This document shows positions 8,536-17,836 of a stretch of DNA of 31,171 nucleotides, piece after piece (the stretch's first letter is position 1; the number at the start of each line of letters is the position of its first letter). Location of the stretch: the NCBI GenBank assembly GCA_021836225.1, contig JAKBJA010000052.1, forward strand, positions 1-31,171, written 5' to 3'. Made by a program: the position numbers and the translations under genes. The notes beneath the pieces are model-generated. The model was not told the DNA's origin. It searched no databases and saw only the letters and a program-made list of their open reading frames with translations. The DNA is from Pseudomonadota bacterium. Lineage in GTDB: Bacteria > Pseudomonadota > Gammaproteobacteria > Burkholderiales > Thiobacillaceae.

Positions 8536-8634
8536 TTGCCAAGGGAAACAATGTTGAACGGGTATCGAATGCCGCATACGGCCCGAGCGGTCGGTCGTGC
8601 TGGTTACAACCAACGTCTGGTTCTCGGCCAAAGG
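8536..8634. repeat. Direct repeat, right copy (~100 bp, degenerate)
   Basis: Right-hand partner of 1109-1210 in the same orientation, with the same ordered blocks (TTGCCAAGGG, ACAATGTTGAAC, CGGTCGGTCGTGCTGG, ACAACCAACGTCTGGTTC). The distance between copies is about 7.4 kb. Beyond it, 8635-8747 has no recognisable content before the Rhs remnant. Confidence 0.8.
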
Positions 8635-8747
8635 CGACGAAGGGTTCTCAACTCACTCTGTCCGCACCGAAATTGGGACCGGACACTGGCTTGTATGGAC
8701 AACAACGGCTGCTTTGTTAACAGCAACAGCTGTGAACGAAACCCCGT

Positions 8748-9087
8748 TTACACAGAATATCGGACAGGCCTCTTGGCGGGGTCGTAGGCGTAGTCGTAGG
8801 CGACGACGGTCTGGTTGGCACCGTTTTTCGTCTCGGCGCGGGTGACGAGGCCGAGTGCGTCGCGGGTGTAGACAGCGGTCTGGGCGCCGGGGACGGTGCG
8901 GCTCTTGAGCTGGCCCTGGGTTTCGCCGGGGGCACCTTTTACGCCGTAGGCATAGGTCGTCGATTGGCCGGCCGCGGCCTGCACGGGGGTCTGGCTGGAA
9001 ACAAGCTGGTTGTGGACGTTCCAGGTCCTGGTCCAGACCTTGCCGTTGGGGTCGGTCTCGGTGAGTTTTCTGCCGAAGCGTTGTGGA
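8748..9087 (-). pseudogene. Rhs/YD-repeat protein fragment
   Basis: The minus-strand frame from about 9087 to the stop at 8748 encodes Rhs-type repeat material: FGRKLTETDPNGKVW, then WNVHNQLVSSQTP, TYAYGVKGAPGETQGQ, YTRDALGLVTRAETKNG and VVAYDYAYDPA. YD repeats normally form the cocoon of Rhs toxins of 1,000 or more residues, so this ~110-residue piece is an internal fragment with neither its N-terminus nor its core end. After YDPA the sequence diverges and stops within ten codons. The upstream boundary near 9087 is also abrupt. It is oriented like the toxin/immunity genes above it and looks like recombination debris from an rhs locus. A short ORF starting at 8984 (GTG) is unlikely to be a functional gene. 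Confidence 0.75.
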
Positions 9088-9141
9088 AATTGATAAAGAG
9101 TGGGGAGGATAACTGTCAGATCAGGTCTGTACTTCTACATG

Positions 9142-9237
9142 TCAGGTATGAATATCCAACTCAGGCCGCAAGCCTTTCTCAATGTACTCGATCAACATGG
9201 TGTCATTGATGATCGCCAAAATTGGTAGCTTTTTTTT
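9142..9237 (-). other. Out-of-frame C-terminal tail of the Imm26-like gene
   Basis: Downstream of an eight-A run (minus strand, 9230-9237) the +1-shifted frame reads LPILAIINDTMLIEYIEKG and continues to a TGA at 9142-9144. One A fewer would fuse this tail seamlessly to EVEKK of the preceding gene. The tail looks like a normal protein C-terminus, whereas the annotated frame ends after a short ATNFGDHQ. Confidence 0.6.
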
Positions 9238-9625
9238 CTACTTCGGTCAATGGCCGATCCAGAAGAGTTTCCCTGTTCTTGCCATCCCACAGCCCCCAGC
9301 GCTTAGCTTTTTTTGTTTCTATGTCAATCAGACCTTTCATCCTAAATAGAGGAAAAGCCTGTGCCTCGGCGGGCACGGGCACATTGCCAACGACCTTGAA
9401 AATACCTCTCGTGAGAGCCGCGTTCAGGGGAAAGAATGTGATGAACTGCACCGGACTACGCACCAACACATCGAGTTCGTCCGGGCGTTCGGCAAACGCC
9501 CCTTCGAATATCCGCAGCAACTGACCGTACTTCGGCGGCTCGGTGTGATTATGCGTGTATTGCGCACAGGCCAAGCCCTTCTTGGTTGGAATCTCGATGA
9601 TGTCGCCTATTTTTGATCGTGCCAT
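9203..9625 (-). CDS. Imm26-like immunity protein, frame-broken at the 3' end
   Basis: A 140-residue soluble protein beginning MARSKIGDIIEIPTKKGLA, the typical opening of Imm26-type immunity proteins of polymorphic-toxin loci (KxGDxxEIP, then a beta-rich domain). Further on it has FPLFRMKGLIDIETKKAKRWG, also usual for that group. The ATG at 9625 directly abuts the stop of the upstream DUF6572-like gene and shares its AAAGGAA ribosome site, so translation is probably coupled. The frame terminates early after an A8 tract; the natural-looking remainder is in the next frame (9142-9237). It could be an immunity gene in decay, a sequencing error, or a slippage site. The Imm26 assignment rests on pattern memory and is moderate. 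Confidence 0.65.
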   Translation of the reverse strand: MARSKIGDIIEIPTKKGLACAQYTHNHTEPPKYGQLLRIFEGAFAERPDELDVLVRSPVQFITFFPLNAALTRGIFKVVGNVPVPAEAQAFPLFRMKGLIDIETKKAKRWGLWDGKNRETLLDRPLTEVEKKATNFGDHQ

Positions 9626-10003
9626 TCATGTTCCTTTAGTAGCCTGTTCCTTTTGAGGCTCCACAGATAACACCTTAAAAGAAAATCTCATGCCGGCATC
9701 CTCGGCAACATGTGCCAAATGCTCCATAAATCTGCGACCTTCGCTACTTGGCTCATGCTTTGCCAGGATACTGATTTTGATAGGAGTTGCTTTGGTCACC
9801 TCAAGGCCAGTAGTTTCTCGTAATTGTTCGTACACTTCACCGCTCTCAATAAAGTCAAAGTAGCGATTGACTTTCGACTGCAACAGGGAAAGGTGCTGTA
9901 TGTCGTCCATCCAATCAAGATCATCAATGAGGGTTAGTACCACATGTCCTGAATCTTTCTCTAGCCCAAGATAATCAACTGTATTAGTGTCTGTTAATCG
10001 CAT
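9626..10003 (-). CDS. DUF6572-like putative immunity protein
   Basis: A 125-residue soluble protein. The strings VDYLGLEKDSGHVVLTLIDD, LDWMDDIQHLSLLQSKVNRY and FDFIESGEVYEQL match the usual DUF6572 layout, a small alpha/beta family often found next to polymorphic toxins. It has no signal peptide, as expected for a cytosolic toxin-neutralising protein. The ATG at 10003 lies ten bases after the toxin stop, with GAGAGG as ribosome site, and its stop abuts the next immunity-like gene. It is therefore the best candidate for the cognate antitoxin of the upstream nuclease. No experimental function is known to me for the family. Confidence 0.65.
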   Translation of the reverse strand: MRLTDTNTVDYLGLEKDSGHVVLTLIDDLDWMDDIQHLSLLQSKVNRYFDFIESGEVYEQLRETTGLEVTKATPIKISILAKHEPSSEGRRFMEHLAHVAEDAGMRFSFKVLSVEPQKEQATKGT

Positions 10004-10013
10004 GCTTCGCCTC

Positions 10014-10610
10014 TCATGGCCGTCGGATTATGACCTGAGTTCCGGGCGGAATAACCGTACCGCCAGGAACACCTGGTTTACCCTTACCAACAACAACGCC
10101 CCCATTTTGCAGAATTTCAGGAAAACCTGAAGTTTGATTGCTCGTTAAAGGTGCAGTCGCTGAGGCCTTGCACTCCACACAGCCAATTTGGGTTCCATCC
10201 CTAGTAACGTAATCCACGCGGGTACGAGTGCCACTGGGAGTTTTGATTGTAATTTGTGGGGCGACAATTTCGTGTGTTGCCCTCAATTCAGTCCCAATGG
10301 CTTGCTCAAACGCATCGCCTGCCGCCTTGTTCGCTTGCAATACGTCAGCAGCTTTCGAGCCGAATTTTCCAGTTGTTGCTGCTGCCCCGATCACAGGTAT
10401 GGCCGCGCCCAAGGAGAGTGATCCACCAAGCGCATCGCCCCGTCCATACGAAATGCCCGCGTTCAACAGATCGGCGGCGAAACCGAAGGGTTCGGTCAGA
10501 CCCAGCAGGTCGAGACCGAACTGAACCTTGTCGAGCGCACCCGATCCACTCTGGCTCGGAAGTTTCTGTTGCCCCGGCGTAAACGTCCCACCGTTGCCGC
10601 CGCCGCGCAC
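10014..10610 (-). CDS. Polymorphic toxin C-terminus with PD-(D/E)xK-like nuclease
   Basis: The open frame (GTG at 10610, 198 residues) looks like the displaced C-terminal end of a large secreted toxin. Residues about 26-85 form a pre-toxin linker rich in Gly/Ala (LDLLGLTEPFGFAADLLN, then GDALGGSLSLGAAIPVIGAA). Residues about 95-198 form a small nuclease-like domain: Asp133 in RVDYV, the GCVECKAS strand with Glu146 and Lys148 (ExK), and Gln159 in LTSNQ. This is the order expected for restriction-endonuclease-fold toxins (Tox-REase class). The delivery and core domains are missing; in-frame upstream sequence ends at a TAG only 11 codons before the GTG. It may be an orphan module used by recombination with an intact rhs gene elsewhere, or a dead remnant. 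Two immunity-type genes follow immediately. Confidence 0.7.
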   Translation of the reverse strand: MRGGGNGGTFTPGQQKLPSQSGSGALDKVQFGLDLLGLTEPFGFAADLLNAGISYGRGDALGGSLSLGAAIPVIGAAATTGKFGSKAADVLQANKAAGDAFEQAIGTELRATHEIVAPQITIKTPSGTRTRVDYVTRDGTQIGCVECKASATAPLTSNQTSGFPEILQNGGVVVGKGKPGVPGGTVIPPGTQVIIRRP

Positions 10611-10712
10611 GTCGGTTTGTATGCCTGTGTAGAAGCTCGCCTACGGCCCCATTTTTTGCCAATAACAAGCGTTCCTTTTCATGCACCTTCGCTATCAGGA
10701 CCTTTGCCTTCG

Positions 10713-13061
10713 TTAAGCGACGGCGGATCTTTCCGAATGGAGGCGAGCCGCTGCCGGGTGAGCAATACCCTCCAAATTGGTTCGCTTAAGCAGCAGCGCG
10801 TTGACGGCCACCAGCGCCGAGCTTCCGGACATGGCAAGCGCCGCAACCTCGGGGCTGATGACGAACGGATAAAACACACCGGCGGCCACCGGGAAGGCAA
10901 CCACGTTGTAGGTGACTGCCCACCATAAATTCTGGTGCATCTTGGTGAGCGTGGCGCGCGACAGCGCGATCGCGCCGACCACGTCGTACGGATCGCTTTT
11001 CATCAAAACCACATCGGCGCTCTCCATGGCGACGTCGGTGCCGGCGCCGATGGCAAACCCCACGTCGGCCTGCGTCAGCGCCGGCGCGTCGTTGATGCCG
11101 TCCCCGACCATGCCGACTTTCTTGCCTTGCGTCTGCAACTCCTTGACCTTGTCGGCCTTCTGCCCGGGCAGCACGTCTGCCAGCACGATATCGATGCCCA
11201 GCCCGGCGGCGATGCGTTCGGCCGTCGCCTGATTGTCGCCCGTAAGCATCGCCACCTGCACGCCGCGTACGCGCAATGCCTTCACTGTCACCGCCGAGGT
11301 GGGGCGTGGGGCATCGGCAATGGCGACGAGGCCGACCAACCGGCCTCCGTGAGCGACGTGGACCACGGTCCGCCCGGCGCCCTGCATCTCGTCGGCCTTG
11401 CCATCCAGGCCACCCATGTCGATATTCTGGGTCTGCATCAGCCCGCGATTGCCCAGCAGCACCGTGCGGCCATCGACGTCTCCCCTGGCGCCTCTCCCAT
11501 CAATGTTGGTGAATCCGGTTACGGGTTGAATCGCCAGGCCCCCAGCCCGCTTGAGGATCGCCTGCGCGAGGGGGTGCTCGGAGCCCATCTCCACGGCGGC
11601 GGCGAGCGCAAGGACCGCGTCTTCGTCGACACCTGGCGCCGTGGCCACATCCACCACCTCGGGCTGCCCCAGGGTGAGCGTGCCGGTCTTGTCGAAGATC
11701 ACGACGTCGAGCCGGGCCGCTCCCTCAAGCGAGGCCGCGTTCTTGAACAGGATGCCATGTTTCGCCCCGAGGCCGGTTCCCACCATCACCGCCATGGGGG
11801 TGGCGAGTCCCAGGGCGTCCGGGCAGGCGATGACGAACACGGTAATCGTCAGGGTCAGCGCAAACAGCAGCGGCTGGCCGATCCATCCGAACCACACAGT
11901 AAAGGTCGCCAGGCCGATCACCAGTGCGATCAGCACCAGCCATTGCGAGGCGCGGTCGGCGAGCAGTTGGGCCGGCGCCTTGGAGTTCTGCGCCTCCTGC
12001 ACCAGCTTGACGATCTGCGCCAACGCCGTGTCGGCGCCAACCTTGGTGGCACGGTAGACGAAGCTGCCACTCTTGTTGATGGTCGCGCCGATCACCCTGT
12101 CGCCCGGTTTCTTGGCAACCGGCATCGATTCGCCGGTGAGCATGGATTCGTCCACCTGAGACTCGCCCTCGAGCACCTCGCCGTCCACCGGAATCTTGCT
12201 GCCTGGACGAATGATGACCCTGTCGTCCACCCTAACCTCGGCAGTTGGCAGTTCGACTTCCTGCCCCTCGCGAACCACCGTGGCCCTCGGTGGGGCCAGA
12301 TCGAGCAGCGTTCGGATCGCTTCGGAAGCACCCGCGCGGGCGCGCATTTCCAGCCAGTGGCCGAGCAGGATGAACACCAGCAGCACGGCGACCGCCTCGT
12401 AGAATTGGACGCCGGCGAAGAAAAAAGTGGCGCCCACGCTGAACAGGTAGCCGGTGCCGACCGACATCACGACCAGCACGGCCATGTTGAGCACCCCATT
12501 CCTGAGGGCGCGCCACGCGGCGACTACGAACGGCCAGGCGGGATAGATGACTGCGCAACTGGCCAGCAGGAACAGCCACAGGTTGAGTTGCAGGCCGAAC
12601 GGTGGTGCGGGGGGCGCGAACATGCCGCCCATCGGCGAATAGGCGAAGACCGGCACGGTGAACGCGGTCGCGATGAGGAAGCGGTTTCGCATGTCGCGCA
12701 CCATCCCCCGCATGTCCATCCCGGCACCATGGCCCATTTCGTGCGCCATGGCGTCGGCCTTTCCGGGTGGCGGTGCATGTACCGGGTGGGCTTCATGCCT
12801 AAGCGCAGGGATGGCCTCCGCTTCAGCGGCGCAGAGATGCCGGGGAATCTGCTCGCCTGCACAGTGGTAGCCGCATTCCCTGACGCCCGCCTCGATGGCC
12901 GAAAGGCGGGTGGCGCCTTCGTCGTAGGTCACGGTGGCGCTGCCGGCCACATAGTTGACCTGGGCCGTGTGCACACCGGGAAGCCTCAGCAGTTGCTTTT
13001 CGATGCCCTGGGCGCTCAGCACGGACACCAGGCCGGACACTTCGATCGTCGCTGCTTTCAT
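10713..13061 (-). CDS. copA: Cu/Ag-type P1B ATPase with CPD motif
   Basis: A 782-residue heavy-metal-pumping P-type ATPase of the inner membrane. Order: a degenerate HMA-like domain (1-65) in which the metal-binding CxxC is replaced by GLVSVLSA; a His/Met-rich linker (about 88-115, including [11 protein letters not shown]); paired first helices; the actuator domain with DESMLTGES; the transmembrane metal site CPD (413-415) instead of CPC; the phosphorylated Asp457 in DKTGTLT; a GSEHPLA nucleotide-domain motif; [12 protein letters not shown]; and a final helix with MSGSS. The His-rich start resembles CopB-type pumps. The ATG at 13061 is chosen because GGAGGTGG precedes it; an upstream extension adds only low-complexity residues. 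It is the last gene of the copper operon, 49 bases after cusA. Metal (Cu(I), Ag(I) or Cu(II)) is inferred from context. Confidence 0.88.
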   Translation of the reverse strand: MKAATIEVSGLVSVLSAQGIEKQLLRLPGVHTAQVNYVAGSATVTYDEGATRLSAIEAGVRECGYHCAGEQIPRHLCAAEAEAIPALRHEAHPVHAPPPGKADAMAHEMGHGAGMDMRGMVRDMRNRFLIATAFTVPVFAYSPMGGMFAPPAPPFGLQLNLWLFLLASCAVIYPAWPFVVAAWRALRNGVLNMAVLVVMSVGTGYLFSVGATFFFAGVQFYEAVAVLLVFILLGHWLEMRARAGASEAIRTLLDLAPPRATVVREGQEVELPTAEVRVDDRVIIRPGSKIPVDGEVLEGESQVDESMLTGESMPVAKKPGDRVIGATINKSGSFVYRATKVGADTALAQIVKLVQEAQNSKAPAQLLADRASQWLVLIALVIGLATFTVWFGWIGQPLLFALTLTITVFVIACPDALGLATPMAVMVGTGLGAKHGILFKNAASLEGAARLDVVIFDKTGTLTLGQPEVVDVATAPGVDEDAVLALAAAVEMGSEHPLAQAILKRAGGLAIQPVTGFTNIDGRGARGDVDGRTVLLGNRGLMQTQNIDMGGLDGKADEMQGAGRTVVHVAHGGRLVGLVAIADAPRPTSAVTVKALRVRGVQVAMLTGDNQATAERIAAGLGIDIVLADVLPGQKADKVKELQTQGKKVGMVGDGINDAPALTQADVGFAIGAGTDVAMESADVVLMKSDPYDVVGAIALSRATLTKMHQNLWWAVTYNVVAFPVAAGVFYPFVISPEVAALAMSGSSALVAVNALLLKRTNLEGIAHPAAARLHSERSAVA

Positions 13062-13110
13062 GATGCCACCTCCATGACCGGGAAGCTGCCATGCCCCGCC
13101 TGCGCCGGCA

Positions 13111-16100
13111 TCACTGTTCCCTGACCAGCCCCCATTGCTTGACCAGGGCATAGATCGCCGGGATCACCGCCAGCGTCAGCACCGTCGACGAGATCATGCC
13201 GCCCACCATCGGCGCCGCGATGCGGCTCATGACCTCAGAGCCGGTTCCGGTGCCCCACATGATGGGCAAGAGGCCGGCCATGATCGCGACCACCGTCATC
13301 ATCTTGGGGCGGACGCGTTCGACGGCCCCCTCCATCACGGCCGCGTAAAGCTCGGCCGTGCCCGGCGCCCGCCCGGATGTCCGGCATCGCGCCTGCGCGG
13401 CCTCCCAGGCGTGGTCCAGGTAGATCAGCATCACCACGCCGGTCTCGGCCGCCACCCCGGCGAGCGCGATGAAGCCCACCGCCACCGCGACCGACAGGTT
13501 GTAGTCGAGCAGCCACATCAGCCAGATCCCGCCCACCAGGGCAAACGGCACCGAGAGCATGACGATCAGTGTTTCAGTGAGCCGCCTGAAGTTGAGATAG
13601 AGCAGGACGAAGATGATCAGCAGCGTCACCGGGATGACGATCTTCATCTTTCCGATGGCGCGCTCCATGTATTCGAACTGGCCGCTCCAGGTGATGTAGT
13701 AGCCGGGGGGGAACTTCACCTGCTCGGCGACCGCCTTGCGCGCCTCGGCCACGTAGGAACCGATATCGCGGTCGCGGATGTCGACGAAGATATAGGCAGA
13801 CAGTAGGGCATTCTCGGTGCGGATCCCGGCCGTGCCTCGGGCGATTTCCACCCGGGCAAGCTGGCCGAGCGGGATCATCGCGCCCTCCATGGTCGGCACC
13901 AGGACCTCTTGGGCGATCTGCTGCGGGCTGGACCGCAGCTCGCGCGGATAGCGGACCTGCACGCCGAATCGCTCGCGTCCCTCCACCGTGGTCGTCACCA
14001 TCTCGCCGCCGAGCGCGGTGCCGATCACCTCCTGCAGGTCGCCGACCGCGAGACCGTAGCGGGCGAGCTGTTCGCGGTCCGGCTCGATGTTAAGGTAGTA
14101 GCCGCCGGTGATGCGTTCGGCGTAAGCCGAGGTCGTGCCCGGCACGGTCTTCACCACCGCCTCGATTTCCCGGGCCAGCGCCTCCATCTCGCCCAGATCG
14201 CGGCCGAAGACCTTGATGCCGATGGGGGTGCGGATGCCGGTCGACAGCATGTCGATGCGGGCCTTGATCGGCATGGTCCAGGCGTTCGACACACCGGGGA
14301 ACTGCAGGGCGCGGTCCAGTTCGGCGATCAGCTTGTCGGTCGTCATGCCGGGTCGCCATTCGGATTGCGGCCTGAGGTTGATGACCGTCTCGAACATCTC
14401 GACCGGCGCCGGGTCGGTGGCGGTGTTGGCGCGCCCCGCCTTGCCGTAGACCGAGGCGACTTCAGGGAAACTCATGATGATCTTGTCCTGGGTCTGCAGC
14501 AGCTCGGCCGCCTTGGTGATCGACATGCCGGGTAGCGAGGACGGCATATAGAGCAGCGTGCCCTCGTTGAGCGTCGGCATGAACTCGCTACCAAGCCGCG
14601 ATGCCGGATAGATCGACACAGCCAACGCCAGCAGGGCCGCCAGGACGGTCGTTTTCTTCCAGCGCATCACCCAGGCGATGATGGGACGGTAAACCCAGAT
14701 CAGGAAGCGGTTCACCGGGTTCCTAGCCTCAGGCAGGATGCGGCCGCGGATGAACAGCAGCATCAGCACCGGAACCAGCGTGACCGACAGCAGCGCTGCG
14801 CCGGCCATGGCGAAGGTCTTGGTGTAGGCGAGCGGCGAGAACAGCCGGCCCTCCTGGGCTTCGAGCGTGAATACCGGCAGGAAGGACACGGTGATGATGA
14901 GCAGCGAGAAGAACAGCGCGGGGCCGACTTCCCTGCACGCCGCGATCATGGCGTCGAAGCGATTCCGGGGACCATGTTCGGGCGGCAACCGCTCCAGATG
15001 CTTGTGCGCGTTCTCGATCATCACGATCGCCGCATCCACCATCGCGCCGATCGCGATGGCGATGCCGCCGAGGCTCATCAGGTTGGAGTTCATGCCGAGC
15101 AGGCGCATGGCGATGAAGGCGATCAGCACGCCGACCGGCAGCATCAGGATGGCGACAAGCGCCGATCGCACGTGCAGCAGGAAAATGATGCAGACCGCCG
15201 CCACGATCAGACTTTCCTCGATCAGCGTGGTCTTCAGCGTTTCAATGGCGCGGTGGATCAGCTCGGAGCGGTCGTAGACCGCCTGGATCGTCACCCCCTC
15301 GGGCAGGCCGGCGGCGATCTCGGCAATCTTGGCCTTGAGATTGCCGATGACCTCGAGCGCATTGGCGCCATAGCGCGCCATGGCGATGCCAGACACCACC
15401 TCGCCCTCGCCGTTCAGCTCAGTGAGGCCGCGCCGCTCGTCCGGCACCAACTCGACCCGCGCGATGTCGCGGATCAGCACCGGCGTGCCCGCCTCGCTTT
15501 TCACCACCAGACTCTCGAGATCGGCCTTGCCGCGCAGGTAGCCCTTGCCGCGCACCATGTACTCGGTCTCGGCCATTTCCACGACGCGTCCACCGACATC
15601 GCGGTTGGAATCGCGGATGACCTGGGACACCCGCGACAGCGGAATCGCGTAGGCACGCAGCTTCACCGGATCCACCGTCACCTGGTAGGTCTGGACGAAG
15701 CCGCCAATCGACGCGACTTCGGCCACCCCCTGCGCCTTGGTCAGCTGGTAGCGCACATACCAGTCCTGGATCGTGCGCAGCTCCGCCAGCGTCCTGTCCT
15801 TCGCCAGCAGCACGTACTGATATACCCAGCCAACCCCGGTCGCGTCCGGCCCGAGCGCCGGGGATACGCCCTTGGGCAGGCGGCCGGAGGCGAAGTTGAG
15901 GTATTCCAGCACGCGCGAGCGCGCCCAGTAGATGTCGGTGCCGTCTTCAAAGATCACGTAGACGAAGGATGCGCCGAAGAAGGAGAACCCACGCACCACC
16001 CTGGATTGGGGGACGGCGAGCATGGACGTGGTCAACGGATAGGTGACCTGGTCCTCGACCACCTGCGGTGCCTGCCCGGGATATTCGGTGTAGATGATGA

Positions 16101-16239
16101 CCTGCACGTCGGACAGGTCCGGCAATGCGTCGAGCGGGGTTTTTGCCACCGCGTAGACGCCGCCGATGACGACGAACAGCGTGGCGAGCAGGACGAGAAA
16201 GCGGTTCCTGCCCGACCATTCGATGAGGTGGGCCAGCAT
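13111..16239 (-). CDS. cusA: CusA-type Cu(I)/Ag(I) RND efflux transporter
   Basis: A 1042-residue proton-driven inner-membrane trimeric transporter. The three Met residues that bind Cu(I)/Ag(I) in E. coli CusA (573, 623, 672) are all present at a constant offset: Met565 in LLYM, Met615 in EMFET and Met664 in RIDML. The TM4 proton-relay carries Asp402 and Glu409 in [13 protein letters not shown]. This separates it from divalent-metal CzcA pumps. The ATG at 16239 ([14 protein letters not shown]) is the normal family start and lies ten bases after the cusB-like stop. It pairs with the adjacent adaptor and outer-membrane channel to form an envelope-spanning CusCBA complex. Confidence 0.93.
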   Translation of the reverse strand: MLAHLIEWSGRNRFLVLLATLFVVIGGVYAVAKTPLDALPDLSDVQVIIYTEYPGQAPQVVEDQVTYPLTTSMLAVPQSRVVRGFSFFGASFVYVIFEDGTDIYWARSRVLEYLNFASGRLPKGVSPALGPDATGVGWVYQYVLLAKDRTLAELRTIQDWYVRYQLTKAQGVAEVASIGGFVQTYQVTVDPVKLRAYAIPLSRVSQVIRDSNRDVGGRVVEMAETEYMVRGKGYLRGKADLESLVVKSEAGTPVLIRDIARVELVPDERRGLTELNGEGEVVSGIAMARYGANALEVIGNLKAKIAEIAAGLPEGVTIQAVYDRSELIHRAIETLKTTLIEESLIVAAVCIIFLLHVRSALVAILMLPVGVLIAFIAMRLLGMNSNLMSLGGIAIAIGAMVDAAIVMIENAHKHLERLPPEHGPRNRFDAMIAACREVGPALFFSLLIITVSFLPVFTLEAQEGRLFSPLAYTKTFAMAGAALLSVTLVPVLMLLFIRGRILPEARNPVNRFLIWVYRPIIAWVMRWKKTTVLAALLALAVSIYPASRLGSEFMPTLNEGTLLYMPSSLPGMSITKAAELLQTQDKIIMSFPEVASVYGKAGRANTATDPAPVEMFETVINLRPQSEWRPGMTTDKLIAELDRALQFPGVSNAWTMPIKARIDMLSTGIRTPIGIKVFGRDLGEMEALAREIEAVVKTVPGTTSAYAERITGGYYLNIEPDREQLARYGLAVGDLQEVIGTALGGEMVTTTVEGRERFGVQVRYPRELRSSPQQIAQEVLVPTMEGAMIPLGQLARVEIARGTAGIRTENALLSAYIFVDIRDRDIGSYVAEARKAVAEQVKFPPGYYITWSGQFEYMERAIGKMKIVIPVTLLIIFVLLYLNFRRLTETLIVMLSVPFALVGGIWLMWLLDYNLSVAVAVGFIALAGVAAETGVVMLIYLDHAWEAAQARCRTSGRAPGTAELYAAVMEGAVERVRPKMMTVVAIMAGLLPIMWGTGTGSEVMSRIAAPMVGGMISSTVLTLAVIPAIYALVKQWGLVREQ

Positions 16240-16249
16240 GGCGTTCCCG

Positions 16250-17836
16250 TCAGTGCCCGCTGCGCGATTCGGGGCGCACGGGCTGGCCGGCAGCCGGCAT
16301 GATGCGGGTGATGACCCATTCTCCCGGCTGCCGCTCGACGAACTCGAACGCCACTGCCGCACCCGGTTTCAACCCCTTGAGCAGGGCAGCGTTGGCGACC
16401 TTGAACTCCATCGTCATGGGCGACCATTGCAGCGAAGCCACCGGGCCGTGATTGATGCTGATCATGCCAGCCTCGGGGTCGAGACCATCTATCGCGCCTT
16501 CCGCCAGATGTCCCGCCCCGCTCGCACGCGGCAGGGCGCCCGACGCCGGGCTGCCTTGGCCGCCCATACTGCCGACCGCGGCCTTGAGGTTGCTTTCGGC
16601 GTCGATCAGGAAATTGGCCGCGACCACGACTGGCTCGCCTTCCTCGACCCCGTCGAGCACCTCCACGTAATGCGCGTCGCGCCCCCCGAGCCGGACCTCG
16701 CGCGGCTCGAAGCGGCCTTCCCCGGCCTGGACCAGCACGATGCGGCGGGTGCCGCTGTCGATCACCGCCGACTCGGGAACGGCCAGCACCTGGGCCTGGC
16801 CGTCGACCGACAACGCCACGTCGGCGAACATGGCGGGCTTGAGCAGCATTCCGGGGTTGGCCAGCTCGACGCGGACCGGAACGGTGCGGGTCCCGGCCGT
16901 CAGGGTCGGGTACACGTACGTGATCCGTCCCTCGAACACCTTGCCCGGATAGGCGTTGACCGTCACCTGTGCCCGCCCTCCCCGTTTGACGAGGCCGATG
17001 TCCTGCTCGAACACGTCCGCGATGATCCAGACCGATGACAGGTCGGTGACCTGGTACAGGGTTTCGCCTGGCATGAAGCGCATGCCCTGCAGTGCTTTCT
17101 TGTCGGTCACGATGCCGGAGACCGGCGAGCGAAAAGTCAGGGTGCGCTTCGCCTCGCCCGAGCGGGCCAGCGCCTTCACCTGGGCGTCGGAGATGTCCCA
17201 GTTCTTCAGTCGCGCCAGGCTCGACTCGGCAAGCTGGCGCATCCCGCTGCTTGCCGTGCTGTCGGCTTCTTTCATCGCCTGCACGCCCTCGATGGCGAGC
17301 GCGTATTCCCGCTGCGCGGAAACCAGTTCCGGGCTGTAGACCTCGAACAGCGGCTGTCCCTTGCCCACGCCCTGGCCGGTGACGTTGACATGCAGGCGCT
17401 CGATGTAACCCTCGAACTTGGGCGCGATCGCATACACCCGACGCTCGTCCGGCTCGACGCGTCCGGCGGCGCGAACGAGCCTGTCCAGCACCCGCAGGCT
17501 GGCGACTTCGGTCCTGACGCCCAGTTTCTGGACCTTCTCGGTGCTGATCCTGACCTGGGGGGCGCCGCCCTCGCCGCCGGCGTCCTCCTCGCCTTCGTAG
17601 ACCGCGATGTAGTCCATCCCCATCGGGTCCTTCTTCGGCACCGGCGACGTGTCGGGCAGCCCCATCGGATTGCGGTAATACAGGAGCTTGCGCTGCGGCG
17701 CCGCACCGCCGTTCGCCGACGCCTTCATCGCGGGCTCGCCAGGCTGTCCGCTGCGCGTTCCCAGCCAGAATCCCCCCCCTGCGGCCAATGCCACCGCAGA
17801 AATCAGGCCGATGGCCCATCCCATGCGCCTCTTCAT
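16250..17836 (-). CDS. cusB: CusB-type adaptor with fused C-terminal CusF domain
   Basis: A 528-residue periplasmic adaptor. After one N-terminal membrane segment (about 6-28) comes a heavy-metal-binding segment YYRNPMGLPDTSPVPKKDPM followed by GMDYIAVY. The barrel-sandwich and hairpin regions follow (YIERLHVNVTGQGVGKGQPL, LTFRSPVSGIVTDKKALQGM). About residues 455-520 form a fused CusF-like copper chaperone domain in which His463, Trp471, Met474 and Met476 keep exactly the spacing of CusF His36/Trp44/Met47/Met49. The ATG overlaps the stop of the outer-membrane gene (ATGA, 17833-17836), implying translational coupling. The fusion would place a metal-delivery domain on the adaptor itself, next to CusA. 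Confidence 0.93.
   Translation of the reverse strand: MKRRMGWAIGLISAVALAAGGGFWLGTRSGQPGEPAMKASANGGAAPQRKLLYYRNPMGLPDTSPVPKKDPMGMDYIAVYEGEEDAGGEGGAPQVRISTEKVQKLGVRTEVASLRVLDRLVRAAGRVEPDERRVYAIAPKFEGYIERLHVNVTGQGVGKGQPLFEVYSPELVSAQREYALAIEGVQAMKEADSTASSGMRQLAESSLARLKNWDISDAQVKALARSGEAKRTLTFRSPVSGIVTDKKALQGMRFMPGETLYQVTDLSSVWIIADVFEQDIGLVKRGGRAQVTVNAYPGKVFEGRITYVYPTLTAGTRTVPVRVELANPGMLLKPAMFADVALSVDGQAQVLAVPESAVIDSGTRRIVLVQAGEGRFEPREVRLGGRDAHYVEVLDGVEEGEPVVVAANFLIDAESNLKAAVGSMGGQGSPASGALPRASGAGHLAEGAIDGLDPEAGMISINHGPVASLQWSPMTMEFKVANAALLKGLKPGAAVAFEFVERQPGEWVITRIMPAAGQPVRPESRSGH

Noticed and set aside
8024..8631. Small minus-strand frames over the direct repeat after the pump operon
   Set aside because: Similar peptide bits occur at both repeat copies only because the DNA is repeated; no start context or protein character.
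8700..8984. Short separate gene with GTG start at 8984
   Set aside because: Rhs-type repeat sequence continues in frame upstream of 8984, so it is part of a larger truncated Rhs fragment, not an independent gene.
10935..13124. 729-codon plus-strand open frame across the P-type ATPase gene
   Set aside because: It is the antisense shadow of a GC-rich gene; composition is His/Arg/Gly-rich with no domain, and the opposite strand has all ATPase motifs.
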